From Streptomyces sp. rh34 (GTDB lineage Bacteria > Actinomycetota > Actinomycetes > Streptomycetales > Streptomycetaceae): a DNA stretch of 32,291 nt. The stretch lies in NCBI RefSeq assembly GCF_002551245.1, contig NZ_NTGZ01000063.1, positions 1-32,291 of the forward strand, given 5' to 3'. The notes below the pieces were generated by a model. It saw only the letters and a list, made by a program, of their open reading frames with translations, had not been told where the DNA came from and searched no databases. The translations under genes and the position numbers were made by a program. The stretch's first letter is position 1. Each line of letters opens with the position of its first letter. Below, one piece after another: positions 1 through 7,788 of this stretch.

Positions 1-12
1 TATAAGAGACAG
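1..12. other. Tn5/Nextera mosaic-end remnant (library artefact)
   Basis: The first 12 bases, TATAAGAGACAG, are the inner end of the 19-bp Tn5 mosaic end used in transposon-based sequencing libraries. The matching remnant in the opposite orientation closes the window. These bases are not genomic. The contig therefore begins at base 13, seven bases before the stop codon of the first gene. Confidence 0.95.
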
Positions 13-19
13 ACGCGCC

Positions 20-523
20 TCAGCGGGCCGTGTCCCGCGCGGGGCCGGGGCGCCCGGCCGCGCCGCCCGACGTGATCCAGCGCGGGTCCACCATGCCGAG
101 CCACGCGTCCTGGGCGTCGGCCAGCGGGCGCTCCAGGGGAAGCCGCGCGAACCGGCAGGCGAACCGCATCCCCGCGTCGGACCCGTCGCCGCGGACCCGG
201 TGCTCCCACGCCGACGGCCCGTCCGGCGGGGCGTCGAGCAGGAGAAAGGTGGTCAGCCGGGGCTGCCCGGTCTCGGGATGGGGCCGCTCGTCCACCGTGA
301 TCCGCCGGACGACACGGGCCCCGGTCAGCCCGGTCTCCTCGGCGACCTCACGCAGGACGGCCCGCTCCGGATCCTCACCCGGCGCGACGCCCCCCGCCGG
401 AACCTGGGTGCCGGCCTCGGGGAAGTCCAGATGGTCGAACACCAGCAGGGCGGGGCAGGGGTGACGCCGGATCACATAGGCGGCGACCCGGACGCGGGGT
501 GGAGGAAGCACAGCGGCGCTCAT
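20..523 (-). CDS. Nudix hydrolase
   Basis: A 167-residue protein of the Nudix superfamily, which hydrolyses nucleoside diphosphates linked to another moiety, using a metal bound by the Nudix-box glutamates. The box matches G-x5-E-x7-REUxEExGU at every fixed position: it begins GGVAPGE and ends REVAEETGL, at about residues 45-67. The ATG at 523 is chosen over an in-frame start at 562 because AGGA lies 7 bases upstream and the conserved fold begins shortly after. A C-terminal Pro/Gly/Arg-rich tail follows the domain. The substrate cannot be told from the sequence; a mutT or ADP-ribose role is possible. It is likely cytoplasmic and lies 85 bases downstream of the large membrane-protein gene on the same strand, so it may share a transcript with it. 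Confidence 0.9.
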   Translation of the reverse strand: MSAAVLPPPRVRVAAYVIRRHPCPALLVFDHLDFPEAGTQVPAGGVAPGEDPERAVLREVAEETGLTGARVVRRITVDERPHPETGQPRLTTFLLLDAPPDGPSAWEHRVRGDGSDAGMRFACRFARLPLERPLADAQDAWLGMVDPRWITSGGAAGRPGPARDTAR

Positions 524-608
524 GGGGACATCCTGGCGCACGCCGAGGAAGCGACGGGCCAACGGGGCGCGGGTCCGGCCGGGGCGGGGCAGGTCCTGCG
601 GCTTCCGC

Positions 609-3419
609 TCAGCGCCGCCCGCCGCCTCCCGTCGTGCCGATGCCTCCCGTGCCGCTCCCGCCCGACGCGGGGGCGGCGCAGCCCGCGCAGGGACCGGTCC
701 CCTGTCGGAGGTACCGGTGCTGGTTCGCCAGCTCGACGGCGGGGGCCGGCGAGGAGTCCTCGGCGGGAACGCCGATGCCGAACCGCCCGTAGAAGGTGAG
801 CAGGCCCGCGTCCGCCCGCTGGACCGCTGCCGCGGTGCGCTCGTAGGCCACCGCGGTCAGACGGGGGACGTCTATGCGCACGAGACGGCCCCCCTCGGGC
901 GGAGGCTGCCCGACGCCCTCGCCCCAGCGGTGGAAGGCCGTCTTCACCGGGCCGTCCTCCACCAGCCCGCCGAGGTACTCCTTGACCAGCTGCACGGCCT
1001 GGTTGTCCCCCAGGTCGAGGGTGTCCAGAGCGCGGGTGATCGCGAGCGAGGCGAGCTCGGCGAACCGGTCGGTCTGCTCCTCCCGCTCCGCGCGCCGCTG
1101 CCGGCTCTCGTCGAGCTGCCCGAGCCGCGCGTCGAGGTCGTCGCCCTCCGGGGCCGGGTCCGCCTGTGGCGCGGGGGCGTCGACATCCAGCGTCCCGGCC
1201 TGGAAGCGTCCGGCTTGCCGGGCGGTGTCCAACGCGGCCCGGTTCACGGGCTCTCCGGGAGGGGAAGGAGCGATCCGGTGCGCGGCGATGATCACGTCGC
1301 CGATACGAGCGGCGGCCCGGGGGTGCGCCACGACCTCCTGGTGGATCTCCTTGTACGCGGCCGCCGCGCCCTCGGCGTACTCCCGGCGCTGCACCTCCAG
1401 TGCGTACCGCTCGTCCACGGGCCGTTTCCACGCGCCTTCGGACACCGGAGCCACGACGACGAGGAAGATCAGCGCGACCATGATGCCGATGTTGATGCCG
1501 GAGAGGGATCGTTGGAAGAAGTTGGCGGTGAGGCCCAGCGGCAGCCGGGACTCGCCGAACCGCGCGGGGCGCAGCCGCCTGACCCGCGCGACGAGACTCG
1601 GCCGGCGCAGGAGGACGTAACTGCCGACGGCCAGCACGGTGTAGGCCGCCATCCAGTACAGCCAGTGCACCTCGGTCAGCCCTTGGACCTTCTCCACCAC
1701 CGCGAGCACCACAGTGACCTGGGGCGGGGTGAACGACAGGACGTTGGCCAGCCAGACCATGAGCAGCGTCAGCACCAGGCCGAGTTCCACGGACAGGACC
1801 ACGTCGGCCGCCGCCCGCACCGTCAGGCGCGGTGAGTCCTTCATCCACCGCCAGCCGCGCCAGGAGAGCCAGAGCGCGAGCGGGAAGAAGAGCCCGGCGG
1901 CCGGCGCGGCGGTCAGTACGTCGCCGGAGACCAGCTGCTCACAGGCGAGCACGACGAGGAGGAGTCCGGGCAGATGCGGAAGGTGACGTACGGCCGGGCG
2001 CTCCGACCGTACGCACCGCGGCAGCAGGAGCAGCAGGGCGGAGCCGCCGAAGAAGAGCAGCACTGCCAGCGGGATCAGCCGGGACGGAAAGGCGCGGAAG
2101 AGGACGAACAGCAGCGCCGTGGGCGCACCGACGAGGCTCAGGGACAGGGCGGCCGAGGCGATGTACCGGCGGTGCCGGAACCAGCGGATCGCGGATTCGA
2201 CGAGGATCTCGCCCCCGACCTTCCACACGGCCGTGACGGCGGTCACGACGAGCAGGCCGACCAGCGCCCCACCGACTCCGCCGAGGACCGCCCTGACGGC
2301 AGCGAGGAGCGCGGCCCCCAGCCCGTCGATCTCCTCCCGGGTACCGAGGCGCCAGGCCGCCCACAGGCCGATCCCGAAGGTGAGGTACCGGGCCAGGAGG
2401 TCCAGCAGCTCGTCATCACGGGCGCTTGCCGGAGGGGGAGGGGCCGGAGCCGACGTGTCCGGGGGCGGTGTGCCCGGAACGGGTGTGTCCGGTGTCGGTG
2501 CTTCCGGAGCAGGCAGGCCGGGAGCAGGCAGGCCCGGAGCGGGCCGTGTTTCCGGTGCCGGCGGTGCCGGAACGGGTGCGGCCCGCGCCGCGCGTCCGTG
2601 CAGCCGACGGGCGAGCTCGAGGAAGATGTCCAGATTGGGTATCCGGTACCGGTACCTCATGAAGTGAGTCGGGAAGTCGCTGCCGCGGGAGGAGACCATG
2701 AGGAGCCCCTCCGGCGAGAGGCCGAGGGAGCGGACGTCCTCCCAGGTCGTGAAGTCGTCCCGGCCACGCCTACGCCGCACGGTCAGTCCGTCCCGGCTCA
2801 GCACGAGATCCCCGAAAGCGACTTCGCCCCCGTTGAGAGCCGTATCGGTGGCCGGGGCCAGCTGCGCGTTCCGGACGCCGTGCAGGATCGCCGGATCCCA
2901 CTCCTCGTCCTGGGGGACCTGGGCGCCCCGGATCACCGTGCGGGTGCGCAAACCCCTGATCCTCTCCCCACCGAGCGCGGGTCTGCGGTCCGTCGGTCCC
3001 AGGGTGACGACCGTTCCCTCGGGAGTGGACAGCTTGAGGCGGTCCCAGCCGTCCGAGAAGACCGCTGTGGACTGCCAGGGGTAGACCACTTCCCGGCCGC
3101 CGGCGGCGACCGCGACGAGGCCCTTCTCGTAACGGCGGAACTCCACCCTCGTGTGCCGCCGGTACCACAGCACCCGTACGGCGAAGGGTCCCAGCAGCGC
3201 CACCCCGCCGAGCACTGCCGGCGCGACGGAGCCGCTCCAGCCGAAGATCGCACCGAGGAGGAGCGTCAGGAGGTAGGAGAGGACCGCGAAGGGGGTCAGG
3301 GCCAGCAGCAACAGCGCGTACGCGGAGGGCTTCCTGCGCACCGGGCGGTAGGTACGGCGATGAGCGCCCAGCTCCGGGTGCTCCGGCTGTTCCGGCTCCG
3401 CGTCGTTCTCCGCGCGCAT
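609..3419 (-). CDS. large polytopic membrane protein of unknown function
   Basis: A 936-residue protein that I cannot assign to a named transporter or enzyme. In order it shows: a charged N-terminus; two hydrophobic segments at about 33-58 and 62-86; a soluble region at about 90-280 rich in beta-type sequence (EFRRYEKGLVAV, FTTWEDVRSLGL) that could be PH-like; a Pro/Ala/Thr linker at about 285-340; seven or more membrane segments at about 345-650; and a long C-terminal soluble part with a charged heptad-like stretch and a Gly/Ser tail. The ATG at 3419 is preceded by GGGTGAG at short spacing. A GTG at 3464 in frame would add 15 residues but has no ribosome site. The Nudix gene follows on the same strand. 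The gene reads divergently from the Rpf-like gene. Function is unknown; a stress or envelope role would be a guess. Confidence 0.75.
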   Translation of the reverse strand: MRAENDAEPEQPEHPELGAHRRTYRPVRRKPSAYALLLLALTPFAVLSYLLTLLLGAIFGWSGSVAPAVLGGVALLGPFAVRVLWYRRHTRVEFRRYEKGLVAVAAGGREVVYPWQSTAVFSDGWDRLKLSTPEGTVVTLGPTDRRPALGGERIRGLRTRTVIRGAQVPQDEEWDPAILHGVRNAQLAPATDTALNGGEVAFGDLVLSRDGLTVRRRRGRDDFTTWEDVRSLGLSPEGLLMVSSRGSDFPTHFMRYRYRIPNLDIFLELARRLHGRAARAAPVPAPPAPETRPAPGLPAPGLPAPEAPTPDTPVPGTPPPDTSAPAPPPPASARDDELLDLLARYLTFGIGLWAAWRLGTREEIDGLGAALLAAVRAVLGGVGGALVGLLVVTAVTAVWKVGGEILVESAIRWFRHRRYIASAALSLSLVGAPTALLFVLFRAFPSRLIPLAVLLFFGGSALLLLLPRCVRSERPAVRHLPHLPGLLLVVLACEQLVSGDVLTAAPAAGLFFPLALWLSWRGWRWMKDSPRLTVRAAADVVLSVELGLVLTLLMVWLANVLSFTPPQVTVVLAVVEKVQGLTEVHWLYWMAAYTVLAVGSYVLLRRPSLVARVRRLRPARFGESRLPLGLTANFFQRSLSGINIGIMVALIFLVVVAPVSEGAWKRPVDERYALEVQRREYAEGAAAAYKEIHQEVVAHPRAAARIGDVIIAAHRIAPSPPGEPVNRAALDTARQAGRFQAGTLDVDAPAPQADPAPEGDDLDARLGQLDESRQRRAEREEQTDRFAELASLAITRALDTLDLGDNQAVQLVKEYLGGLVEDGPVKTAFHRWGEGVGQPPPEGGRLVRIDVPRLTAVAYERTAAAVQRADAGLLTFYGRFGIGVPAEDSSPAPAVELANQHRYLRQGTGPCAGCAAPASGGSGTGGIGTTGGGGRR

Positions 3420-3665
3420 GGGCTCACCCGTCTCGCGGCGTGACCCGCGCAACTCCTCTTCCACGGTGACCGGTTGAGCGGCCGGGTCGGCACGTTAGCA
3501 CCCCGTCGCGCGGGCGTGTCGCAGAGGAGCCCCGGGGGGTGTCTGGGCCGAGCCCCGTACCACCGGCCCCGGTTCGAAGATCACGGAGGTCACCGGGCCG
3601 TCCGGCCGGGCCAGTCGGTCCAGCAGCTGGCGCGTCATCCGTCCTGAGCGCCTTCACAGCATGCG

Positions 3666-3681
3666 TGGAGAGCGCTCTCCA
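3666..3681. promoter_or_regulatory. perfect 16-bp palindrome, LacI-type operator candidate
   Basis: TGGAGAGCGCTCTCCA is a perfect palindrome about 175 bases upstream of the Rpf-like gene. Its AGCGCT centre resembles operators of actinobacterial LacI-family sugar regulators such as CebR/CelR (TGGGAGCGCTCCCA). The match is by eye, and the regulator is not encoded in this window. Confidence 0.5.
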
Positions 3682-3786
3682 TCGGTCCGGGGAGCGGAAG
3701 CTGTCGCGGGCCGAGCGGGCCGAGCGGGCGGAGATCGGAATCCGGCCATGGACCGGCCGCGGGTGGCCGAGTATCACGTTTTGCTT

Positions 3787-3798
3787 GTGATCAGTCAC
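3787..3798. promoter_or_regulatory. short GTGA-N4-TCAC dyad upstream of Rpf-like gene
   Basis: GTGATCAGTCAC lies 58 bases before the start codon, in a locally AT-richer patch. The spacing is too short for a Crp-type site (GTGA-N6-TCAC), and the arms point the wrong way for a BldD box. It could be part of the promoter region. No factor can be named. Confidence 0.25.
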
Positions 3799-3855
3799 CG
3801 TACGGACCTACGTTGCCCCTTGCGAGATGACCCGAAGCCAGTGGGGGAGCCACGT

Positions 3856-5223
3856 ATGGCCGCGAACGGACGGCACCGCAGATACCAGCCGAGCCGGATC
3901 AACCGAGCCTCGCTCACGGTGACGGCGGGCGGCGCGGGCCTGGCGCTCCCTCTGATCACCGCGGCGTCGGCGGGGGCCGCACCGGTCGAGGTCTGGGAGA
4001 AGGTCGCCGCCTGTGAGTCCAGCGGCGATTGGACCGTCAACACGGGCAACGGCCATTACGGCGGCCTGCAGTTCAGCGGCTCCACCTGGGCGGCCTTCGG
4101 CGGCACGCGGTACGCGCCGCGCGCCGACCTCGCCACCCGGGACCAGCAGATCGACGTCGCCGAGAAGGTGCTGGACGGCCAGGGCCCCGGCGCCTGGCCC
4201 ACCTGTTCCGTACGGGCGGGGCTCACCCGTGGCGGGGACGCGCCCGGGGCCGCCCCGGAGGCGGGGACCGACACACAGAGCGCGGGAAGCAGGCCCGTCC
4301 GGGCCGCGGCGCCTCAGAGCGCGCCGCCCCGGCAGCCGCAGACCCGTCCCGCCGAGGCGACGCCCACCCACGTGCCGGGCAAGCGCGACTCGTACACCGT
4401 CGCGAGCGGCGACTCCCTCTCCGGGATCGCGTCCGCCCAGCGGGTGCGCGGCGGCTGGCAGGGCCTCTACGCGGCCAACCGCGCCGTCGTCGGGGACGAC
4501 CCGGACCTGATCCTCCCCGGGCAGCGGCTGAGCCTCGACCGGAGCCGGGCGGCGAAGGCGGGGGAGGGGAAGAGTTTCGGACAGCCCGCGCGGAGGGCGG
4601 CCCCGAAGCCCCCGGCGGCGACGCCCGAGGCGAAGAAGGCGGATCAGCGCAAGGCCGAACCCAAGAAGGAAGCACCCGCGAAGACGGCGCCCAAGAAGGA
4701 AGCCCCCGAACAGCGGGCGCCGAAGAAGGAAGCCCCGAAGAGGGAGGCGCCGAAGAAGGAAGCGCCGAAGAAGGCCGCTCCCCAGAAGGAGCGTTCCGCT
4801 CCGGAGCGCGCCGTGAAGCACTCCGGCTTCAGCGCCCCGGTGTCGGCCGGCACCGGCACTCCCTACCGGCAGGCCGGAGGCTGGTCCAGCGGCTATCACA
4901 CCGGGGTGGACTTCCCCGTGCCCACCGGGACATCGGTGAAGTCGGTGGCTCCGGGCCGCGTCGTCTCGGCCGGCTGGGCCGGAGCGTACGGCTACGAGGT
5001 CGTCATCCGGCACAACGACGGAAAGTACAGCCAGTACGCCCACCTCTCCGCGCTCCACGTGCGCGCGGGTCAGTCGGTATCCGGCGGCCAGCGCATCGCC
5101 CGCTCCGGCTCCACGGGCAACAGCACAGGGCCGCACCTGCACTTCGAGATCCGTACGGGCCCCGGCTACGGCTCGGACGTCGACCCGCTCGCCTACCTCC
5201 GGGCAGGCGGCGTCAGGGTCTGA
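3856..5223 (+). CDS. secreted Rpf-like / LysM / M23 cell-wall hydrolase
   Basis: A 455-residue exported peptidoglycan enzyme. Residues 1-41 form a signal peptide with a basic N-terminus, a hydrophobic core and an Ala-rich cleavage region. A resuscitation-promoting-factor-like transglycosylase domain follows (about 43-118), with the catalytic Glu54 in ACESSGDW and Cys53/Cys117 likely paired. A LysM peptidoglycan-binding domain (about 175-225, beginning YTVASGDSLSGIA) comes next, then a Lys/Ala/Pro/Glu spacer and an M23 metallopeptidase domain with HxxxD (His348, Asp352) and HLHFE (His427, His429) zinc-site motifs. It should cut both glycan strands and peptide cross-links, as Rpf proteins do during spore germination. 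The architecture recalls the Streptomyces Rpf protein that carries LysM and M23 domains. The ATG at 3856 has GGGGGAG six bases upstream. It converges on the DMT gene, with 11 bases of overlap. Confidence 0.92.
   Translation: MAANGRHRRYQPSRINRASLTVTAGGAGLALPLITAASAGAAPVEVWEKVAACESSGDWTVNTGNGHYGGLQFSGSTWAAFGGTRYAPRADLATRDQQIDVAEKVLDGQGPGAWPTCSVRAGLTRGGDAPGAAPEAGTDTQSAGSRPVRAAAPQSAPPRQPQTRPAEATPTHVPGKRDSYTVASGDSLSGIASAQRVRGGWQGLYAANRAVVGDDPDLILPGQRLSLDRSRAAKAGEGKSFGQPARRAAPKPPAATPEAKKADQRKAEPKKEAPAKTAPKKEAPEQRAPKKEAPKREAPKKEAPKKAAPQKERSAPERAVKHSGFSAPVSAGTGTPYRQAGGWSSGYHTGVDFPVPTGTSVKSVAPGRVVSAGWAGAYGYEVVIRHNDGKYSQYAHLSALHVRAGQSVSGGQRIARSGSTGNSTGPHLHFEIRTGPGYGSDVDPLAYLRAGGVRV
4660..4791 (+). repeat. 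in-frame PKKEAP repeat linker
   Basis: Four copies of PKKEAP, separated by short Ala/Lys/Arg/Pro stretches, form a basic spacer between the LysM and M23 domains of the Rpf-like protein. At DNA level this is a run of near-identical AAGAAGGAAGC units, prone to slippage or collapse in assembly. A flexible, wall-spanning linker is the likely role. Confidence 0.8.
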
Positions 5224-6355
5224 CCGTCCGCTCGGAGCGCGGGCGCCGCAGGGTGGCTCCGCCGCGCCGCCGCTGCTCCGTGAGCGGGCCCGGAGCGCCG
5301 AACTCCACCTGCGGCACCGCCTGTCCCGGCGGCAGGGGCGACGCCACGTGCGCCACGGGCAGCCGCCCCGCCGCGGGTTCCGGCACGACCGGTGACGGCG
5401 AGGGGCGCCCCTCCTCGGCCTTCTCCGATGCGGGGACCACGTCCGCCGAACCGGAACCCACGGCCGGGTCGGCGCCCCGCGCGCCGGGAGCCACCGCCTC
5501 GGGAGCCCCGAGCGGCCCCTGGGCGCGCTCCGTGCTCAGCCGCTCCCGCGTCAACATGATCAGACCGCCGGCGGCCAGGACCCCGCAGGAGAGGGCCAGG
5601 ACGGTGCCCGGGAGGCCGTGGCGGAAGTGCTCGCCGAACAGTGTGATGCCGATCGCGGCGGCCACCACCGGGTTGACCACCGTCACCGTCGCGAGCGGAG
5701 CCGTGAGGCCCGCGCCCCGGTAGGCGGCCTGGGACAGGAACAGGCCCGCCGCCGCGAGCCCGGCGATCACCAGCAGCGGCAGCGCGCCCGAGCGCAGCGA
5801 CCCGGACGTCCACTCCACGGCCACGGTCTTGGTGAACACCGAGGCCATGCCGAACGCCGCGCCCGCGCCCGTGGCCAGGACGATGCTGCGCAGGGCCGGC
5901 CGGCGCAGCGTACGGGCGAGCACGACGAGCGCGCCGACGGCCCCGAACGTCAGTGAGGCCAGCAGAACCTGTTCGGGACCGTTCAGGGTGTGCGGCTCGG
6001 CGTTCCCCGTGAGCGCCAGCAGTCCCCCGAGTCCGGCCGTCGCCATCAGGGCGCCGCGCCAGGCCGTCGCCCCGGCCCTCCGCCCGACGAACAGAGCCGC
6101 CATCGGGAGGGCGAAGACGATCGTCAGCGCGCCGAGCGGCTGGACCAGGCTGAGCGGGCCGTAGGCGAGCGCCACCACGTGCAGGACCGCACCGGTCCCG
6201 TTGAGGAGGACGGCGACCCACCACACGCCGTTGCGCAGCAGGGCGTGCCAGGAGTTGTCATCGGTCGCGGCCACGCGTTCCTGGATGATCGCCCCGGCCG
6301 CGTAGGCGACCGCGGAGATCAGTGACAGGAGCACGGACAACGCAAGGGAACTCAT
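5213..6355 (-). CDS. DMT (EamA-like) superfamily membrane protein
   Basis: A 380-residue integral membrane protein with about nine or ten hydrophobic segments in residues 1-285, arranged as two related halves as in drug/metabolite transporters. The second half contains TAPLATVTVVNPVVAAAIG, typical of the repeated EamA region. The last 95 residues are a hydrophilic Pro/Ala/Glu-rich tail, probably cytoplasmic and longer than usual for the family. The ATG at 6355 starts directly at the first membrane segment. Longer in-frame starts run into the divergent promoter region and are rejected. No clear ribosome site precedes it. The substrate is unknown. Its stop codon overlaps the 3' end of the Rpf-like gene, and its 5' end faces the FhuF-like gene across 247 bases. 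Confidence 0.88.
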   Translation of the reverse strand: MSSLALSVLLSLISAVAYAAGAIIQERVAATDDNSWHALLRNGVWWVAVLLNGTGAVLHVVALAYGPLSLVQPLGALTIVFALPMAALFVGRRAGATAWRGALMATAGLGGLLALTGNAEPHTLNGPEQVLLASLTFGAVGALVVLARTLRRPALRSIVLATGAGAAFGMASVFTKTVAVEWTSGSLRSGALPLLVIAGLAAAGLFLSQAAYRGAGLTAPLATVTVVNPVVAAAIGITLFGEHFRHGLPGTVLALSCGVLAAGGLIMLTRERLSTERAQGPLGAPEAVAPGARGADPAVGSGSADVVPASEKAEEGRPSPSPVVPEPAAGRLPVAHVASPLPPGQAVPQVEFGAPGPLTEQRRRGGATLRRPRSERTVRP

Positions 6356-6414
6356 GTACACCACGATGTCCCGTCCGGGGCCCCACGTCGTCGTCCTTGA
6401 GACTGCACTTCGGC

Positions 6415-6429
6415 CTACTGCCCCAGTAG
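6415..6429. promoter_or_regulatory. CTACTG-CCC-CAGTAG inverted repeat in divergent promoter region
   Basis: A perfect 6-bp-arm inverted repeat with a 3-base centre, 60 bases upstream of the DMT start and 174 bases upstream of the FhuF-like start. Its place between divergent genes fits an operator or a binding site for a dimeric regulator. I do not recognise the factor. The rest of the 6356-6602 interval shows no gene. Confidence 0.4.
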
Positions 6430-6602
6430 TACGCCCGTCGGCCCGACGTCCTCCTCCCGACGGTAGTCCTCTCACCCTCAGGCGTCAGAAGTTACCGCCC
6501 GGCGGATACGGTGAGCCGCGACGGCGGCACCGCCGGTGTCCGTGCGGCCGGTCACGAAAGCGGTCCGGAGGCGGGACGGGAACGAACCGAGGGGGAGCAG
6601 GC

Positions 6603-7307
6603 ATGGACCTGGTGCTACTGGCGTCGGTCGGGGGATTCTTCGCGCTGCGGACCACCCCGGTGCCGGGCGGTGGGCACCGGCCGCTGGAGGAGTTGTACGC
6701 GGGGGACGACGGTCCTCTCGCCGCGCGTGTCGACAAGGTCGCGGCCCGCCTCGCGGCCCCCGAGCGCAGGGTCGCCGCCTCCATCGCCCATCTCGGGCTG
6801 GCCGCCCGGCTCTGGTCCCTCGCGCTGGGCCCGGCCGCTCTCTTCGGGCGGATCCCCGCCCTGACGCCCGGCGCCCTCCACTGGGACCCGGCGGCCACCT
6901 CGCCGGACGACCTGTGGCTCGCGGGGACGACCGAGCTGCCCGGCACGGCGGCCCGGATCCGCGAGGAGGTCCAGTACGGGCATCTGGACCCGCTGTCCGA
7001 GGCGTTCCGGCGCGACGGCGCCATCTCCCCGCAGCTGCTGCGGGGCAACGCGGGGTCCGCGCTCGCCGGAGCCGTACGCGAACTCGTCGCCTTCGCGCGC
7101 GCCCACGACCGGCCTGACGTGGCCGGACGGGCCCGCGCGCTGGCGGCCGAGCTCTTCGACGACGAGACGCTGCGCCACACCGGGGCCCCGCACGGCCCGG
7201 CGTTCCGGCGGCGCAGCTGCTGCCTGTACTGGCGCTGCCCGGGCGGCGGGCTGTGCGGGGACTGCGTGTTCGACCGGGTGCCCGGGTCGGGGGCGGCGGG
7301 GCGGTAG
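6603..7307 (+). CDS. FhuF-like (2Fe-2S)-binding protein
   Basis: A 234-residue protein whose C-terminus carries the FhuF-type iron-sulphur motif C-C-x10-C-x2-C, seen as CCLYWRCPGGGLCGDC at about residues 204-219. FhuF-like proteins reduce ferric iron in hydroxamate siderophore complexes in the cytoplasm, so iron release from siderophores is the likely role, though the N-terminal part is only loosely similar to FhuF. There is no signal peptide or true membrane segment. The ATG at 6603 has GGGGGAG five bases upstream; a frame open far upstream to 6354 lacks support. No siderophore transporter lies beside it. The divergent DMT gene may share control. A hairpin at the stop codon probably ends the transcript. 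Confidence 0.82.
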   Translation: MDLVLLASVGGFFALRTTPVPGGGHRPLEELYAGDDGPLAARVDKVAARLAAPERRVAASIAHLGLAARLWSLALGPAALFGRIPALTPGALHWDPAATSPDDLWLAGTTELPGTAARIREEVQYGHLDPLSEAFRRDGAISPQLLRGNAGSALAGAVRELVAFARAHDRPDVAGRARALAAELFDDETLRHTGAPHGPAFRRRSCCLYWRCPGGGLCGDCVFDRVPGSGAAGR

Positions 7308-7322
7308 CCGTCCCGCCGCCCC
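7290..7322. terminator. bidirectional terminator-like hairpin across the FhuF-like stop codon
   Basis: An 11-bp perfect stem (7290-7300 with 7312-7322; arm GGGCGGCGGG plus one G-C pair) encloses an 11-base loop that contains the TAG stop of the FhuF-like gene. It sits between two converging genes and has no T-run, as is common for GC-rich actinobacterial terminators. Confidence 0.55.
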
Positions 7323-7335
7323 TGACCCGGGCACG

Positions 7336-7698
7336 TCAGGAAGGCAGTACGGCGTCGATGGCGTCGTCCACGGACGGCAGGACGGGCAGAGCGGTGTCGA
7401 GGCCGATCATCTCGATGAGGCGGCGCATGAACGGGGACGGGGCGGCCAGCCGCAGCCGGTCGCCCAGGGCGGTGTGTCCCTGGAGGAGCACGTTCACCGT
7501 CGTCGAGTCCGCGAAGCCGACGCCGGAGAGATCCACGACGACCGGGCCGGAGCCGTCGTCGGCCGCGGAGGTCAGGGCGAGTCCCAACGGGGCGACGCTG
7601 TCGATATCGAGATCACCCGAGACGGTGAGGACCGATGCGTCCCGTTCCTGCCGGGTGGTGATTCTGACGGCTCTGTCTTCGTTGGGCGATGAAAGCAC
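7336..7698 (-). CDS. STAS-domain anti-sigma factor antagonist
   Basis: A 120-residue single STAS domain. Such proteins bind and sequester RsbW-type anti-sigma kinases when unphosphorylated, releasing a SigB/SigF-type sigma factor. The signature VVDLSGVGFADSTTVNVLL lies at about residues 57-75; the Ser in ADSTT is the expected phosphorylation site. The GTG at 7698 is preceded by GAGG at 8-base spacing. The frame stays open to 7824, but that extension is Pro/Arg-rich and covers the likely promoter. The gene lies downstream of a MarR gene on the same strand across 234 bases, within reach of a PP2C phosphatase (8535) and an RsbW-like ATPase (10743) that are plausible partners. Confidence 0.9.
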   Translation of the reverse strand: MLSSPNEDRAVRITTRQERDASVLTVSGDLDIDSVAPLGLALTSAADDGSGPVVVDLSGVGFADSTTVNVLLQGHTALGDRLRLAAPSPFMRRLIEMIGLDTALPVLPSVDDAIDAVLPS

Positions 7699-7788
7699 GG
7701 AAGGCACCTCAGGCGGGTCGGAAGGGGGTGGAGAGCCGTTCTGCCGGACAGGTCGGCGTGGTTCCGTCCCTGGTCGCGGCGGGTACGG

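Larger units (their letters stand above)
3420..3855. other. 436-base divergent intergenic region
   Basis: This stretch separates the divergent membrane-protein and Rpf-like genes. It holds the 16-bp palindrome at 3666-3681, a tandem CCGAGCGGG repeat near 3711-3730, the GTGA-N4-TCAC dyad at 3787-3798, and a ribosome site GGGGGAG just before 3856. Open frames here are low-complexity and overlap on both strands, so I call no gene. Some streptomycete rpf leaders carry a ydaO-type cyclic-di-AMP riboswitch; I looked for its conserved core and did not recognise it. Confidence 0.5.

Noticed and set aside
609..1848. Long plus- and minus-strand frames opposite or within the large membrane-protein gene
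   Set aside because: They are Arg/Ala/Gly/Pro-rich translations in other frames of GC-rich coding DNA, without domains or ribosome sites.
3711..3730. Tandem CCGAGCGGG as a regulatory repeat
   Set aside because: Only two units of a simple GC-rich motif, with no further support.
3424..3798. A 124-codon minus-strand frame in the Rpf upstream region
   Set aside because: Low-complexity sequence (SARSARSARDS), no ribosome site, and it covers the palindrome and probable promoters.
3590..3855. A ydaO-type cyclic-di-AMP riboswitch, as found before some streptomycete rpf genes
   Set aside because: I could not recognise the conserved core by eye. A covariance-model search would decide.
7667..7720. 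The STAS gene starting at ATG 7824 or GTG 7707
   Set aside because: 7824 lies inside the probable promoter dyad and adds a Pro-rich stretch; 7707 has a poorer ribosome site than the GTG at 7698.
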